NCBI GenBank assembly: GCA_002699125.1
Contig: PABI01000002.1
Coordinates: 1-64,000 of the forward strand
Direction: 5' to 3'
From: Anaerolineaceae bacterium
GTDB lineage: Bacteria; Chloroflexota; Anaerolineae; Promineifilales; Promineifilaceae
DNA: 64,000 bases
The notes beneath the pieces were generated by a model, which worked only from the letters and a program-made list of their open reading frames with translations, made no database searches and was not told the DNA's origin. The first letter of the stretch is position 1; every line of letters starts with the position of its first letter. The translations under genes were made by a program, and so were the position numbers. Below, one piece after another: positions 18,952 to 29,142 of this stretch.

Positions 18952-19182
18952 CTAAATTACTAATTGCTCTGGTAAAATGCCCAATGCTCTGGCAATCTTG
19001 TTTATAGTTGCTTGACGTAAATTTGCTTCCGCCTTTTCCATTTGTGAGTAAGCAGACTGTGAAACACCCATCTTTTGCGCTACTTCCTGCTGCGCCAGGC
19101 CCAGATGCTCCCGCCAGGCGCAAACGAGGCTCATATTTTCCAAAATATGTTTTTCTACCACAGCTTGCGGAATTGAGAACAT
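18952..19182 (-). CDS. XRE-family HTH transcriptional regulator
   Basis: LAQQEVAQKMGVSQSAYSQMEKAEANLRQATINKIARALGI. Confidence 0.85.
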   Translation of the reverse strand: MFSIPQAVVEKHILENMSLVCAWREHLGLAQQEVAQKMGVSQSAYSQMEKAEANLRQATINKIARALGILPEQLVI

Positions 19183-19407
19183 GATAGTCGATTATACGAG
19201 AAATTATTTACTGGGTCTAAAGAGCTGGCGAACTGCGTAGTCTAATCAGCGCGTAAAAGCATAGATGTTGTGCTGTTTCGCTTGCGGCCTGTGCTATTAT
19301 TGTGGGGTGGTAAACTGTTAAAATTTAGGAGCAGGGGGCGGGACTGCACAGCTTGTTTTGCCTTTCCCCTGTATGTCTTGCCCATGTATCAGAGAGAGAA
19401 ACACACC

Positions 19408-22400
19408 ATGCGTAAAAATCGTCTATTTGCCATTTTTGTCATCGTATTTGCTATTTTGGTGGCCTGCCGGGAAGAGGAACCGCTGCCAACTCCGGTTCCC
19501 ACCGTCACCATGCCCACGCCTATCCCCACGGAAACGCCTATTGCCACGGAATCTGGTGTGGAAACGGCCGTTGCCACCCCCGCCCCCATCCAAATCGATC
19601 CAGCCGACATCGACTGGGCACCGCAGGTGCTTTACAGCAGCCCGACTCCCGGCGAGGAAGTGCTGCTCGATGGGGCCATCACCGTCCGTTTTGACCAGCC
19701 GATGAACCAGCAGGCGGTGGAAGACGCCTTTGCCGTTACCCCGGCTGATGGCGACCAAAAAGTAAGCGGTAATTTCTCCTGGCCGCGATCGGACACCGTG
19801 GTCTTTACGCCACAAACCGACTACCAGCGGCGGCAAACGTACCGGATAGAAATTGGCGATACGGCCGCATCCGCTAACGGCCTCACGCTGGAAGTGCCTG
19901 TTGAACTCATGCTGCAAACTGTTGGCGCGCTGCAAGTCAGCCAGCTCATCCCCGGCGACGGGAGCATCGATGTGCAAACCGATGGCGCAATTACCGTTTT
20001 GTTCAACCGGCCCGTCGTGCCATTGGTCAGCAGCGGCCAGCAGGCCGATTTGCCGCAACCCCTAAACTTTGATCCACCCGTAAGCGGGCAGGGGGAATGG
20101 ACCTCCACCAGCATTTACCGCTTTGTGCCCGATGAGCCGTTGGCCGGGGCAACCACCTATCGCATAGCCATTGATGAGGATTTGACAGACCTGGTTGGTG
20201 TTGGGCTGGAGCAGCCGTTTTCTGCCCAGTTCACCACACTCAACCCCGACATTGTTACCGTGCAGCCAGACGGCAGCGCCGATCTAATTCCGACCGAGCC
20301 GATTACCATCACCTTCAATATGCCGATGGATCGTTCTACGACTGAAGCCGCCATTTCGCTTAGCGGTGAAGAAGCGTCTGCCGACTATGCTTATGAATGG
20401 TTTGAGGATGATCGCGTGGTGCAGCTAACGCCTCAAGAACTGCTGGCGCTGGATACGCAGTATCAACTGCAAATCAACGGCTCGGCTCGCGCTGCCAATG
20501 GCGAAGCCAGCCTGGGCGACAGCGAAACCTTTACTTACCAGACTGTGCCTTTTCCCGGCATCATTCGCACGGTGCCCGCAGCGGGTGGCCCTGTGGAACG
20601 GTTCCAGCGCGGCGTTGTCATCCAGTTTGCCTCGCCGATGGATTGGGAAACGGTGGAAGGCAACATTCGCATCGATCCGGAACCGGCACGAGTGACAACT
20701 TATGTCAACCAGTTCAGCAACGAAATCTCGCTGGATTTCAATCTGGAGCTAAACACCACGTACACCGTCATTGTGCCCGGCTTTGTGGCTGACCCATACG
20801 GCAACACCCTGGGCGAACCGTACACCTTCCGCTTTACGACGCCAGGCCGCGTGCCCATCGCTTCGCTGGGCTTACCGCCCCGTTTGAGCCAGTTCAGCAC
20901 CAGCTTTTCGACCAATGTCGATGTGGTTCACGTTAACGTGTCTGAGCTGAATCTGGCGCTGTATGAACTGGGTTTGCCGCTCAACTTGTTGAATCGGCCG
21001 TACGACGTCGTCGATTACCGCCCGGCGGCTGCGCCTGTGCGTACCTGGTCATTGCCGCAAGAGACGCCACGGGATGAGGTGGGTACGGCCGTTATCCCCT
21101 TAGCCGGCGAAGGCGGTGGTGCGTTAGCTCCCGGCGTTTATCTGCTCACGCTGGAAGCGCCAGAAACCAATGAAGAGGTGCGCTTCTGGCAAAATCAGCG
21201 CAACCTGCTGGTGGTGGCCGACACGAACATCGTCGTCAAAGAGATGTTTGGTGCGGTTCATGTTTGGGTGACCGATTTGCAATCGGGACAGCCTGCATCT
21301 AATCGCAATTTGACGCTTTATAGTGAGCAGGGTGTGTCGTTGGGCACGGCCGTTTCCGACAACAACGGCTTTGCTCAATTCGACTACACGCCGACCAACG
21401 ACTTCCTTGAAGGGGTTACCGTGGTCAGCGGCCAGCCTGGACAGGATGGTTTTGGCATCGGCAGCAGCCTGTGGGATGAAGGCGTTCGGCCCTGGGAGTT
21501 TGACGTGCCGGCCACCAGCGGCGACGAAATCGAGACGCTGGCCTATATCTACACCGACCGGCCCATTTACCGCCCGGGCGATACGGTCTACTTCAAAGGC
21601 ATCGTGCGCGACACAAATTACGGCCGTTACGCTCAACCTTCCGTCACCAACCTGGACCTGCGCCTGGGCAGCTTCTCGTTCTTTGGCGGCGAGTCGTTTG
21701 AGCGCACCATTCCCGTAGAAGTTGGCTCCGACGGCACCTTCAGCGGCGAGTATCAGCTTCCTCAGGATATTGGGCTGGGTTCTTATCAGTTCTTTGTGCA
21801 AAGCAACACTGTTGAAGCGTTCCGTCAATTTACCGTGGCCGAATACCGCACGCCGGAATTCCTGGTCAACATGACGCCCGACGCGCCGGAACAGCTGCGC
21901 GGTGAATCCGTTACCGTGGAACTGAGCGCTGAATATTTCTTCGGCGGTCCGGCCACCGATTTGCCGGTGGAGTGGACGGTGTATGAAGAAGCGTACCAGC
22001 CCACGCCGGTGGACGGTCCGTTTTTCAGCTTTGGCGACGCGGGCGGCTTTTTGTATGAAGACCCCGGCCTGTTTGGCGGCTTTGGCGGCGGCGGTGCCTT
22101 TGGCACTTATCTGATCAACGGCAACGGCCGTACCGATGAAAACGGCCGTCTCCTTATCGAACTGCCCGCCGACCTGTTGCAAGAGGTGGACGAAGGCAGC
22201 CGCGCCATCACCGTCGAGGCGATGGTGCTCGATCTGTCCGAGTTCCCCGTCACCAGCCGTACCGAAGTTGTTCTGCACGCCGCGGAAACGTACGTTGGCG
22301 TCTCGCCCGAAGAGTTCATTGGCCGGGCCAACAGCGAATCTACCGTGAATTTGCAGACAATAGATTGGGACGGCCGTGCCGTACCTAATCAAGAAGTAGA

Positions 22401-25400
22401 AGTAATCTTTTATCGTCGTGACTGGATTCCCAACCGCAGTCAGGACTTCGGTGTTTACTACACTCGTTGGGAGGCAGTCGATACCGAAGTGGCCAACGCC
22501 AGCGTCACGACAAACGCTCAAGGGCGCGCTGCCGCCAGCTTTACGCCGGAGGAGGGTGGCACCTACATCGCCGTAGCCACCGTCACCGACGACGGCGGAC
22601 GGGAGCAGTTCAGCAGCACCACCATTTGGGTGGCGGATGCCGGCCAAATCGGCTGGCAGATTGACCCGCGCGATAAAACAATGCCGCTCACGCCCGACGA
22701 CACCAGCTACGCCCCGGGCGACACGGCCCGCGTGCTGATTCAATCGCCGTTCAACGAACCGGTGCAGGCGTGGCTCACCATCGAGCGCGGCCAGCTGCTG
22801 GAGCAGCGGGTCATCACCGTGGACGGCAGCAGCGACGTGCTGGAGATACCTATCACCGCCGCGATGTCGCCCAACGCCTTTGTCACTGTCACGGCCATCA
22901 AAGGCGTCGATGACAGCAATAATCCGTATCCCGAAATGCGGCTGGGCATTGCCGAACTGCCCGTTTCTACTGAGCAGCAGGCGCTCACCGTCACTTTAAC
23001 GCCGCAGCAGGATACGTTTGGTCCGGGGGAAACGGCCGTTTACACCATCAACGTCACCGACTACCAGGGCAATCCCGTCCAGGCAGACGTCTCACTGGCG
23101 CTGGTGGATCTGGCCGTGCTTACCCTGAAAGATGACAACGCGCCACCTATTTTGGAGGCGTTTTACGCCGAACAGCCGTACCGCAGCCGCATCGGCTCTG
23201 GTCTGGTTGTTTCCGGTGAAGGGTTCCCTATCGAGATTCCGGTGGAGCAGTTGGGTCTGGGCGGCGGTGGCGGCGGCGAAGCAGCTGATTCGGCCCTGGC
23301 GCGCAGCACCCGCGACGAGGATGGCGTGCGCCAGGATTTCCCCGACACGGCGTTCTGGCAGGCCAATCTGACAACCGATGCCGATGGCCAGGCGACGGTG
23401 GAAATTCCGCTGCCGGACAATCTGACCACCTGGCGCTTGAGCAGCAAGGCGGTCACTGCAGACACACTGGTGGGGCAAAGCTCCGTTGATATTGTGACGA
23501 CGCTGCCGCTGCTGGTGCGCCCCGTCACGCCGCGCTTCTTCACGATGGGTGATGAGGTCGAGCTGGGGGCGATTGTGAATAATAATACGGGGGTGGAGTT
23601 GGAAACGGCCGTTACCCTCGAAGCCACCGGTGTCATCCTGAATGGTCCCGAAACCCAAACCGTCACCGTGCCCGCCAACGGGCAGAGGCTGGTGCGCTGG
23701 CCCGTCACCGTAGGAAATGTGGATGGGGTTGACCTGACTTTCCGCGTGGAAGGCGGCGAATACAGTGACGCTACCAAACCCACCTTTGGCGACGGCGGCG
23801 ACATCCCCGTTTACCGCTACACTGGCGATGACGTGGTGGCCACCGCCGGACAACTCGATGAAGCAGGCAACCGCGTCGAGGCTATCTTGCTGCCCCCCGG
23901 CGTCGATCCGGCGCAGGGGGAGGTGGCGATTACCCTGAGTCCATCCCTGGCGGCGGCACTGGTAGACAACATCGCGCTGAACAACGAACTGGATTACTCC
24001 ACCTTGTGCGCCTACGCTGTCACTGACTGGTTGCTGCCTAACGCCGCCCTGCTAAATCTGGCGCAGCAGTTACCCGCAGCCGATCTGGATGCTGACGACG
24101 TGGTCGAATCAGAAACCATCGTCAAGGCCAGCGTGTCGCAGCTGGAAGAGCTGGTTTTGGCCGATGGCGGCTGGGGCTGGTGCAGCAGCGTGGAAAGCGA
24201 TCCCTGGCTGACGGCCTATGCTCTGTTTGGCCTGGCGCAGGCGCGCGAACTGGGCCACACGGCCCGGGCCAGCGTTCTGGAAAACGCAGCCAACTACCTG
24301 GTGGCCCAGCTGGTAACGCCATCGCCGCAGGTGACAGCCTTTGAAGTGAACCGGCAGGCGTTCTTCCTTTATGTATTGGCCCAGCTAGATGCCGACATCG
24401 TGCCCGACCTGGACCGTCTGGTGGAAGAAAATCGCAGCTTGTTGGACCCGTATGCCCGGGCGCTGGTTGCCTCGGCTTATGCCGACTTGGGCGTGGCGGA
24501 TGATCGGGTGGAGACGCTGCTGAACGATCTGAACGACAGCGCCGTGGTGAGCGCCACCGGCACCCATTGGGAGGACGCCAGCCGCGACATCCGCAACCTG
24601 AACAGCGACGTGCGCGGCACGGCCGTCGTGCTGCAAACGCTGGCGCAACTCGATCCGGAGAATCTGCTGCTGCCCGGCGCGGTACGCTGGCTGATGAGCA
24701 GCCGTACGGCCCAACTCTGGTCCACCTCGCACGAAACCGCCTGGACCATCTTCTCCCTGACGGAGTGGTTGGTGGCCAGTGGCGAATTGGATGCCAATTA
24801 TGAGTACAACCTGGACGTGAATTTGCAGGAGGTGACAGACGGCCGTTTCACCACTAGCACCGTCACTGACAGCCGCAATTTCTCCCTACCGATTAGCGAT
24901 TTACTGCTTGAAGATGCCAACTTCTTTGAATTTGGTCGTGGGGAAGGAGACGGCCGTCTCTACTACACGATGCACCTGGAGAGCGCCATTGACATGAACT
25001 TTGTCTCGCCGGTGAACCGGGGCGTTTCCGTGGAGCGCGTCTACTACGATGCCGAATGCGATCCGGAAACCGAAACCTGCGAACCGATCACCGAGATTGA
25101 AGCCGGTCAGCAGGTGCGGGTGGTCCTCACCATCATCGCCGAAAACGACCTGGTTTACGCCATGATCGAAGACCCGATTCCGGCCGGAACCGATGCTATC
25201 GATCCGGGGCTGAACATTAATTCACCCACGCAGGGCGGCGAGGTAAGTCGGGTGGATGAAGAATATCGTTATGGCTACTGGGGCTGGTGGTATTTCAACC
25301 AGATTGAGTACCGCGATGAGCAAGTGGTGTTCTTATCAAACTTCTTGCCCGCAGGCACCTACCAGTACAGCTACTTCCTGCAAGCCACTATTCCCGGCGA

Positions 25401-25491
25401 ATATCAGGTGCGTCCCACCTTTGCCCGCCAGACGTTCTTCCCGGAGGTGAACGGCCGTTCCGCGGGTATGGTCTTCACGATTACCCAGTAA
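19408..25491 (+). CDS. Alpha-2-macroglobulin family lipoprotein
   Basis: Lipobox ILVAC; Ig-like repeats; YIYTDRPIYRPGDTVYFKGIVRD; alpha-2-macroglobulin core; about 2,027 aa. Confidence 0.9.
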   Translation: MRKNRLFAIFVIVFAILVACREEEPLPTPVPTVTMPTPIPTETPIATESGVETAVATPAPIQIDPADIDWAPQVLYSSPTPGEEVLLDGAITVRFDQPMNQQAVEDAFAVTPADGDQKVSGNFSWPRSDTVVFTPQTDYQRRQTYRIEIGDTAASANGLTLEVPVELMLQTVGALQVSQLIPGDGSIDVQTDGAITVLFNRPVVPLVSSGQQADLPQPLNFDPPVSGQGEWTSTSIYRFVPDEPLAGATTYRIAIDEDLTDLVGVGLEQPFSAQFTTLNPDIVTVQPDGSADLIPTEPITITFNMPMDRSTTEAAISLSGEEASADYAYEWFEDDRVVQLTPQELLALDTQYQLQINGSARAANGEASLGDSETFTYQTVPFPGIIRTVPAAGGPVERFQRGVVIQFASPMDWETVEGNIRIDPEPARVTTYVNQFSNEISLDFNLELNTTYTVIVPGFVADPYGNTLGEPYTFRFTTPGRVPIASLGLPPRLSQFSTSFSTNVDVVHVNVSELNLALYELGLPLNLLNRPYDVVDYRPAAAPVRTWSLPQETPRDEVGTAVIPLAGEGGGALAPGVYLLTLEAPETNEEVRFWQNQRNLLVVADTNIVVKEMFGAVHVWVTDLQSGQPASNRNLTLYSEQGVSLGTAVSDNNGFAQFDYTPTNDFLEGVTVVSGQPGQDGFGIGSSLWDEGVRPWEFDVPATSGDEIETLAYIYTDRPIYRPGDTVYFKGIVRDTNYGRYAQPSVTNLDLRLGSFSFFGGESFERTIPVEVGSDGTFSGEYQLPQDIGLGSYQFFVQSNTVEAFRQFTVAEYRTPEFLVNMTPDAPEQLRGESVTVELSAEYFFGGPATDLPVEWTVYEEAYQPTPVDGPFFSFGDAGGFLYEDPGLFGGFGGGGAFGTYLINGNGRTDENGRLLIELPADLLQEVDEGSRAITVEAMVLDLSEFPVTSRTEVVLHAAETYVGVSPEEFIGRANSESTVNLQTIDWDGRAVPNQEVEVIFYRRDWIPNRSQDFGVYYTRWEAVDTEVANASVTTNAQGRAAASFTPEEGGTYIAVATVTDDGGREQFSSTTIWVADAGQIGWQIDPRDKTMPLTPDDTSYAPGDTARVLIQSPFNEPVQAWLTIERGQLLEQRVITVDGSSDVLEIPITAAMSPNAFVTVTAIKGVDDSNNPYPEMRLGIAELPVSTEQQALTVTLTPQQDTFGPGETAVYTINVTDYQGNPVQADVSLALVDLAVLTLKDDNAPPILEAFYAEQPYRSRIGSGLVVSGEGFPIEIPVEQLGLGGGGGGEAADSALARSTRDEDGVRQDFPDTAFWQANLTTDADGQATVEIPLPDNLTTWRLSSKAVTADTLVGQSSVDIVTTLPLLVRPVTPRFFTMGDEVELGAIVNNNTGVELETAVTLEATGVILNGPETQTVTVPANGQRLVRWPVTVGNVDGVDLTFRVEGGEYSDATKPTFGDGGDIPVYRYTGDDVVATAGQLDEAGNRVEAILLPPGVDPAQGEVAITLSPSLAAALVDNIALNNELDYSTLCAYAVTDWLLPNAALLNLAQQLPAADLDADDVVESETIVKASVSQLEELVLADGGWGWCSSVESDPWLTAYALFGLAQARELGHTARASVLENAANYLVAQLVTPSPQVTAFEVNRQAFFLYVLAQLDADIVPDLDRLVEENRSLLDPYARALVASAYADLGVADDRVETLLNDLNDSAVVSATGTHWEDASRDIRNLNSDVRGTAVVLQTLAQLDPENLLLPGAVRWLMSSRTAQLWSTSHETAWTIFSLTEWLVASGELDANYEYNLDVNLQEVTDGRFTTSTVTDSRNFSLPISDLLLEDANFFEFGRGEGDGRLYYTMHLESAIDMNFVSPVNRGVSVERVYYDAECDPETETCEPITEIEAGQQVRVVLTIIAENDLVYAMIEDPIPAGTDAIDPGLNINSPTQGGEVSRVDEEYRYGYWGWWYFNQIEYRDEQVVFLSNFLPAGTYQYSYFLQATIPGEYQVRPTFARQTFFPEVNGRSAGMVFTITQ

Positions 25492-25518
25492 ACGGTAATC
25501 GGTTAACTGATTACCGTT
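25491..25518. repeat. Inverted repeat aacggtaatc/gattaccgtt overlapping the A2M stop codon
   Basis: Perfect 10-bp arms, 8-nt loop. Confidence 0.7.
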
Positions 25519-25537
25519 CACCGATAACTGGCCACTG

Positions 25538-25595
25538 CAAAGCAGGTGATGGACAGCTTGAAAACTGTCCGCCACCTGCTTTGTTAATTTTTTAA
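25538..25595 (+). terminator. Rho-independent terminator-like hairpin
   Basis: caaagcaggtg ... cacctgctttg followed by ttaatttttt. Confidence 0.7.
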
Positions 25596-25754
25596 CAGCT
25601 TCATATTTTTTCACGTCGCCTTAACTTCCTATTGCTTTCGATTGATTAATATAGCAAGTAGCAGAAATTTCGTTAGAAGTAAGCGATAGTATGATAGATT
25701 GTAAGATACGGCCGTATCGTTTGGTGCAATGTATTGTTAAGCAAGGTGGCGTGT

Positions 25755-27179
25755 ATGGAAGCGTATAAAGAAGGTAGTTTCACCGTTGGTGAACAGCAAA
25801 TTCATTATGTAGAAGCCGGCAAAAAAGGGCGGCAAATCGCCCTCCTCATTCACGGCTGGTCCAGCTCCTGGTATGCCACCTCGCCGCTTTTAGGGCAATT
25901 GGCCCAACGCTTTCACGTGATTGCTATTGACTTGCCCGGTTATGGGCAGTCTCCTCCGTTAGCCGAAACCACCACGATTCCCAAATATGTTGACCTGTTG
26001 GCCAACCTCATCGGCCAGATTAGTGATGGCCCTGTGGTGCTGGTGGGGCATTCGATGGGTGGCATGATCAGCCTGACGCTGGCATCGAGCTACCCTGTTT
26101 TGGTTGAGCGCATGGTTTTGTTGAGTCCGACGATCAGCGGCCGTTTGTCCACCGCCATCAACTTGTTTATTAGTCCCATTACGATGCTGGAGCGCTTCGG
26201 ACTGGGCAGCCTGGTGGTGACCGCCACCGAACGTGCCTTTGTGGGACTGACGGACCGCCTGATGCGCCCGGTTTCTTTTGCCGAGCGCACCGGCATCACC
26301 AAGGCCGATTACGAGCGGCTGCGTATGGACGCACGGCGACCGGGGCAGGGACGGGTGCGGGCTGAATGTTACCAGGCGATGCTGGACAATGATTTAAGCG
26401 GCCGTTTAAACAAAATCGAAACACCCTCCTTAGTGATTTGGGGGGCAGAAGACAATACCGTGCCGCTGCGCGATGCCGGTGTGGTGGCTGATGAATGGCC
26501 TGCCGCCGATTTGCGCATTTTGCCCAAGGCCGGGCATTGGCCCCAATTTGAGTCCCCCGACGTGACGCGTCGCATGGTGGCGGCCTTTTTGGGATTACCG
26601 CTGCACAGCAGCGCCCTGTTTAAGCCAGTGGAAGAAGATGAGCTGGCCCAGATTAACGAGATTGCTCAATTTTTGGTGAATTCCGATGTGGGCAACGATT
26701 TAACCTTACCCCAGCGAACGCGCCTAGCTGCCCAATGCCAGGTGCGTGTTTTTGAGCCGGGCGATGTGATTGCGGAAGCAACTGATACCAGTGATGAATT
26801 GTTTATTATTCAGAAAGGTTACGTAGAGGTTTGGAAAGATACCGAAAGCGATTCCGGTACTCATAATCACGACAAAATTGAGCATGTGGCTAATTTGCGC
26901 GCCGGACAGATTACGGGTGAGTTGGCCATGCTGGATCGAGGTGGGCGCAGTGCCGATCTAATCGCGGGCAGCGAGGGGGCAACATTGCTGGTGCTGAGCC
27001 GCCAGCGGCTGCTGGCCCTGGTGGAAGATGATTCGGAGTTAGGGGCGCGCTTTTTGTGGAATATGTCTACGGCGATGTCTACCCGAGTGCGCTTTGTGTT
27101 GTGGCAGCTCAATCAGGAGCGGCGTCAGGGGGTGGCGGAGCAGGAAGCGGCGTTTGGCAAGCTGCCGGTGAGGGGCTAA
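25755..27179 (+). CDS. Alpha/beta hydrolase fused to cyclic nucleotide-binding domain
   Basis: GHSMGGMISL nucleophile elbow; C-terminal FEPGDVIAEATDTSDELFIIQKGYVEVW...GQITGELAMLDRGGRSADLIA. Confidence 0.85.
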   Translation: MEAYKEGSFTVGEQQIHYVEAGKKGRQIALLIHGWSSSWYATSPLLGQLAQRFHVIAIDLPGYGQSPPLAETTTIPKYVDLLANLIGQISDGPVVLVGHSMGGMISLTLASSYPVLVERMVLLSPTISGRLSTAINLFISPITMLERFGLGSLVVTATERAFVGLTDRLMRPVSFAERTGITKADYERLRMDARRPGQGRVRAECYQAMLDNDLSGRLNKIETPSLVIWGAEDNTVPLRDAGVVADEWPAADLRILPKAGHWPQFESPDVTRRMVAAFLGLPLHSSALFKPVEEDELAQINEIAQFLVNSDVGNDLTLPQRTRLAAQCQVRVFEPGDVIAEATDTSDELFIIQKGYVEVWKDTESDSGTHNHDKIEHVANLRAGQITGELAMLDRGGRSADLIAGSEGATLLVLSRQRLLALVEDDSELGARFLWNMSTAMSTRVRFVLWQLNQERRQGVAEQEAAFGKLPVRG

Positions 27180-27206
27180 ACGGTATAAAGAAACTGATTG
27201 TTTTGG

Positions 27207-27240
27207 AACGCTGACCTTAAGTTTTGGTCAGCGTTTTTTG
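27207..27240 (+). terminator. Rho-independent terminator
   Basis: aacgctgacc...ggtcagcgttttttg. Confidence 0.8.
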
Positions 27241-27435
27241 TTGTGTGTGGGCGACGGCCGTTTGTCACCTTTTCCTTACCTGAATATCACCCTATATCAA
27301 TGACATTTGCCACCCGAATTTTCCCGCCCAAATCATTACACTTTAACCTATCAATTTGGAGAAAAGATTGCTTTTGCAACTTCCTGAACGAGCAGGAATA
27401 TCCCCAAAAACTGGCAAATGCTCAGGAGAGACGCC

Positions 27436-27855
27436 ATGTTAACCACAAATGATCTAATGACAATTGATCCAGAAACCGTCACCCAGGATGTGTCGCTGCG
27501 TGAAGTGGTTACAGCTATGAATCGGGCCAACATTCGCCAGATTTTGGTTGTTGAGGGCAAGAAACTGGTTGGGATTGTCACTGACCGTGATGTGCGCCTT
27601 GCTGTTAATTCTCCACTAACTGCTGAAGAGCCATTGGAACGACTTGAATTGTTGAATGAGTTCACGGCAAAAGATTGTATGACGCCAAATCCGCGAAGCG
27701 TTACGCCCGAAACACCCATTCATAAAGTGGCTGAACTGCTAAGCATGTACAAATTTGGCGCGCTGCCCGTTGTAAAAGATGATGAGCTGGTGGGCATTAT
27801 TACTGTCACTGATTTACTGAACCAGATGGCGCTTATTCCAGAACCAGAAAAATAA
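27436..27855 (+). CDS. CBS domain protein
   Basis: Two CBS repeats: QILVVEGKKLVGIVTDRDVRLA; GALPVVKDDELVGIITVTDLL. Confidence 0.9.
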   Translation: MLTTNDLMTIDPETVTQDVSLREVVTAMNRANIRQILVVEGKKLVGIVTDRDVRLAVNSPLTAEEPLERLELLNEFTAKDCMTPNPRSVTPETPIHKVAELLSMYKFGALPVVKDDELVGIITVTDLLNQMALIPEPEK

Positions 27856-27912
27856 AAATCCTCCTTACGTTTACGCAGCTTGCGTTTACGCGATTTGCGT
27901 AGAGAGTTCATA

Positions 27913-27949
27913 GAAAAACACCGGGTGCTAAAATGCCCGGTGTTTTTCT
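27913..27949 (+). terminator. Rho-independent terminator
   Basis: gaaaaacaccggg...cccggtgtttttc. Confidence 0.8.
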
Positions 27950-28033
27950 TTTGGGCTGTGGTCTGGTGAGCGTTTGCTTAGCAGCGGCTTAGATCCGGCT
28001 GGTCATTCACTGATTCATCTTTACAATGGAAAC

Positions 28034-29128
28034 ATGTCTAAATTGAATTTTTTCGCCTCAGCGCCCCAAGCGTCACCCAAAACGCCGGACTCTTTTATCC
28101 TGCCCTTGACAGAACCCGTTACGGTCACCCGTTCTGAAGAGGATTTTTTGTTTTTGCAATGGCGGGAAATGGCGGATCGCACCGTGGTTTATGTGGGGAA
28201 TGATCCTCAGGCAGTGGCGGAGATGGTTCCGGTGGTGAGGGTGGGGCAGGCGCGGGAGGCGATGGTAGCCGGGTTGAACACGGCCGTTCGTCACTATTTC
28301 CGCCTTGAATTTCATGGTGGCGCGTGGGACGGCCGTTTCCTGATTACTGCCGAACGGGTGCTGCCGTTGCAAAAAGGGGTGAACCTGCGCGACGTAGGCG
28401 GTTACTACACCAAAGATGGCCAGATGGTGCGTTGGGGCCAGCTGTACCGTTCCGGCAGCCTGTCCCGCTTAACCCCGGATGATCTGGCTTACTTGCAGCG
28501 GCTCAACATTAAGCTGGTTAGCGATTTACGCACGATGAGTGAGCGGTTGAAGCAGCCGGATAGATTGCCGGATTTGCCTGGATTGGTGGAACGGCCGTTG
28601 CCCATGGAAAGCGTCGATCGCTGGGAGCGGCTGCGTGGCGCATTCACCGTCTTTTTCCGCAAGGGGCGAATTGATGACTATTTGCTCGGCGGCTACAAGC
28701 GGGTGATGATTGATGGCAATGCCCATGTGATTGGCGAGATTTTCCAGCGGTTGGCCGATCCGGCGCAGACGCCGGCACTGATTCACTGCACCGCAGGCAA
28801 GGATCGCACCGGGCTGGTAGTCGCTCTTCTGTTACTGACGTTGGGCGTGCCCGAGGAAACTGTCCTGGCTGACTACACCTTGAGTAATTTGTTTTATGGT
28901 CATTTCCGTGCCGATATTGCCGCAGATCTCAAACAAATTGCTCCATGGGGTGTCTCGATGGATGATTTGCAGGATTTATACCTGGTGAAGGCCAAAACGC
29001 TGCAAGAAGCGCTGGCCCACCTGCGGCAAACGTATGGCTCGCTCGATAGTTACCTGCGCAACCAGGCGGGTGTGTCGGATGAAACGATCACCCAACTGCG
29101 GCAAAATTGGCTGATTTCTACGAAATAG
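28034..29128 (+). CDS. Tyrosine-protein phosphatase (DSP/Tyr-Ser family)
   Basis: IHCTAGKDRTGLV active site; NLRDVGGYYTKDGQMVRWGQLYRSGSLS. Confidence 0.88.
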   Translation: MSKLNFFASAPQASPKTPDSFILPLTEPVTVTRSEEDFLFLQWREMADRTVVYVGNDPQAVAEMVPVVRVGQAREAMVAGLNTAVRHYFRLEFHGGAWDGRFLITAERVLPLQKGVNLRDVGGYYTKDGQMVRWGQLYRSGSLSRLTPDDLAYLQRLNIKLVSDLRTMSERLKQPDRLPDLPGLVERPLPMESVDRWERLRGAFTVFFRKGRIDDYLLGGYKRVMIDGNAHVIGEIFQRLADPAQTPALIHCTAGKDRTGLVVALLLLTLGVPEETVLADYTLSNLFYGHFRADIAADLKQIAPWGVSMDDLQDLYLVKAKTLQEALAHLRQTYGSLDSYLRNQAGVSDETITQLRQNWLISTK

Positions 29129-29142
29129 TTGCATAGCGCTCT

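Noticed and set aside
21124-22743. 539-aa minus-strand ORF inside the A2M gene
   Set aside because: Antisense to a recognisable A2M region (YTDRPIYRPGDTVYFKG); no recognisable domain.
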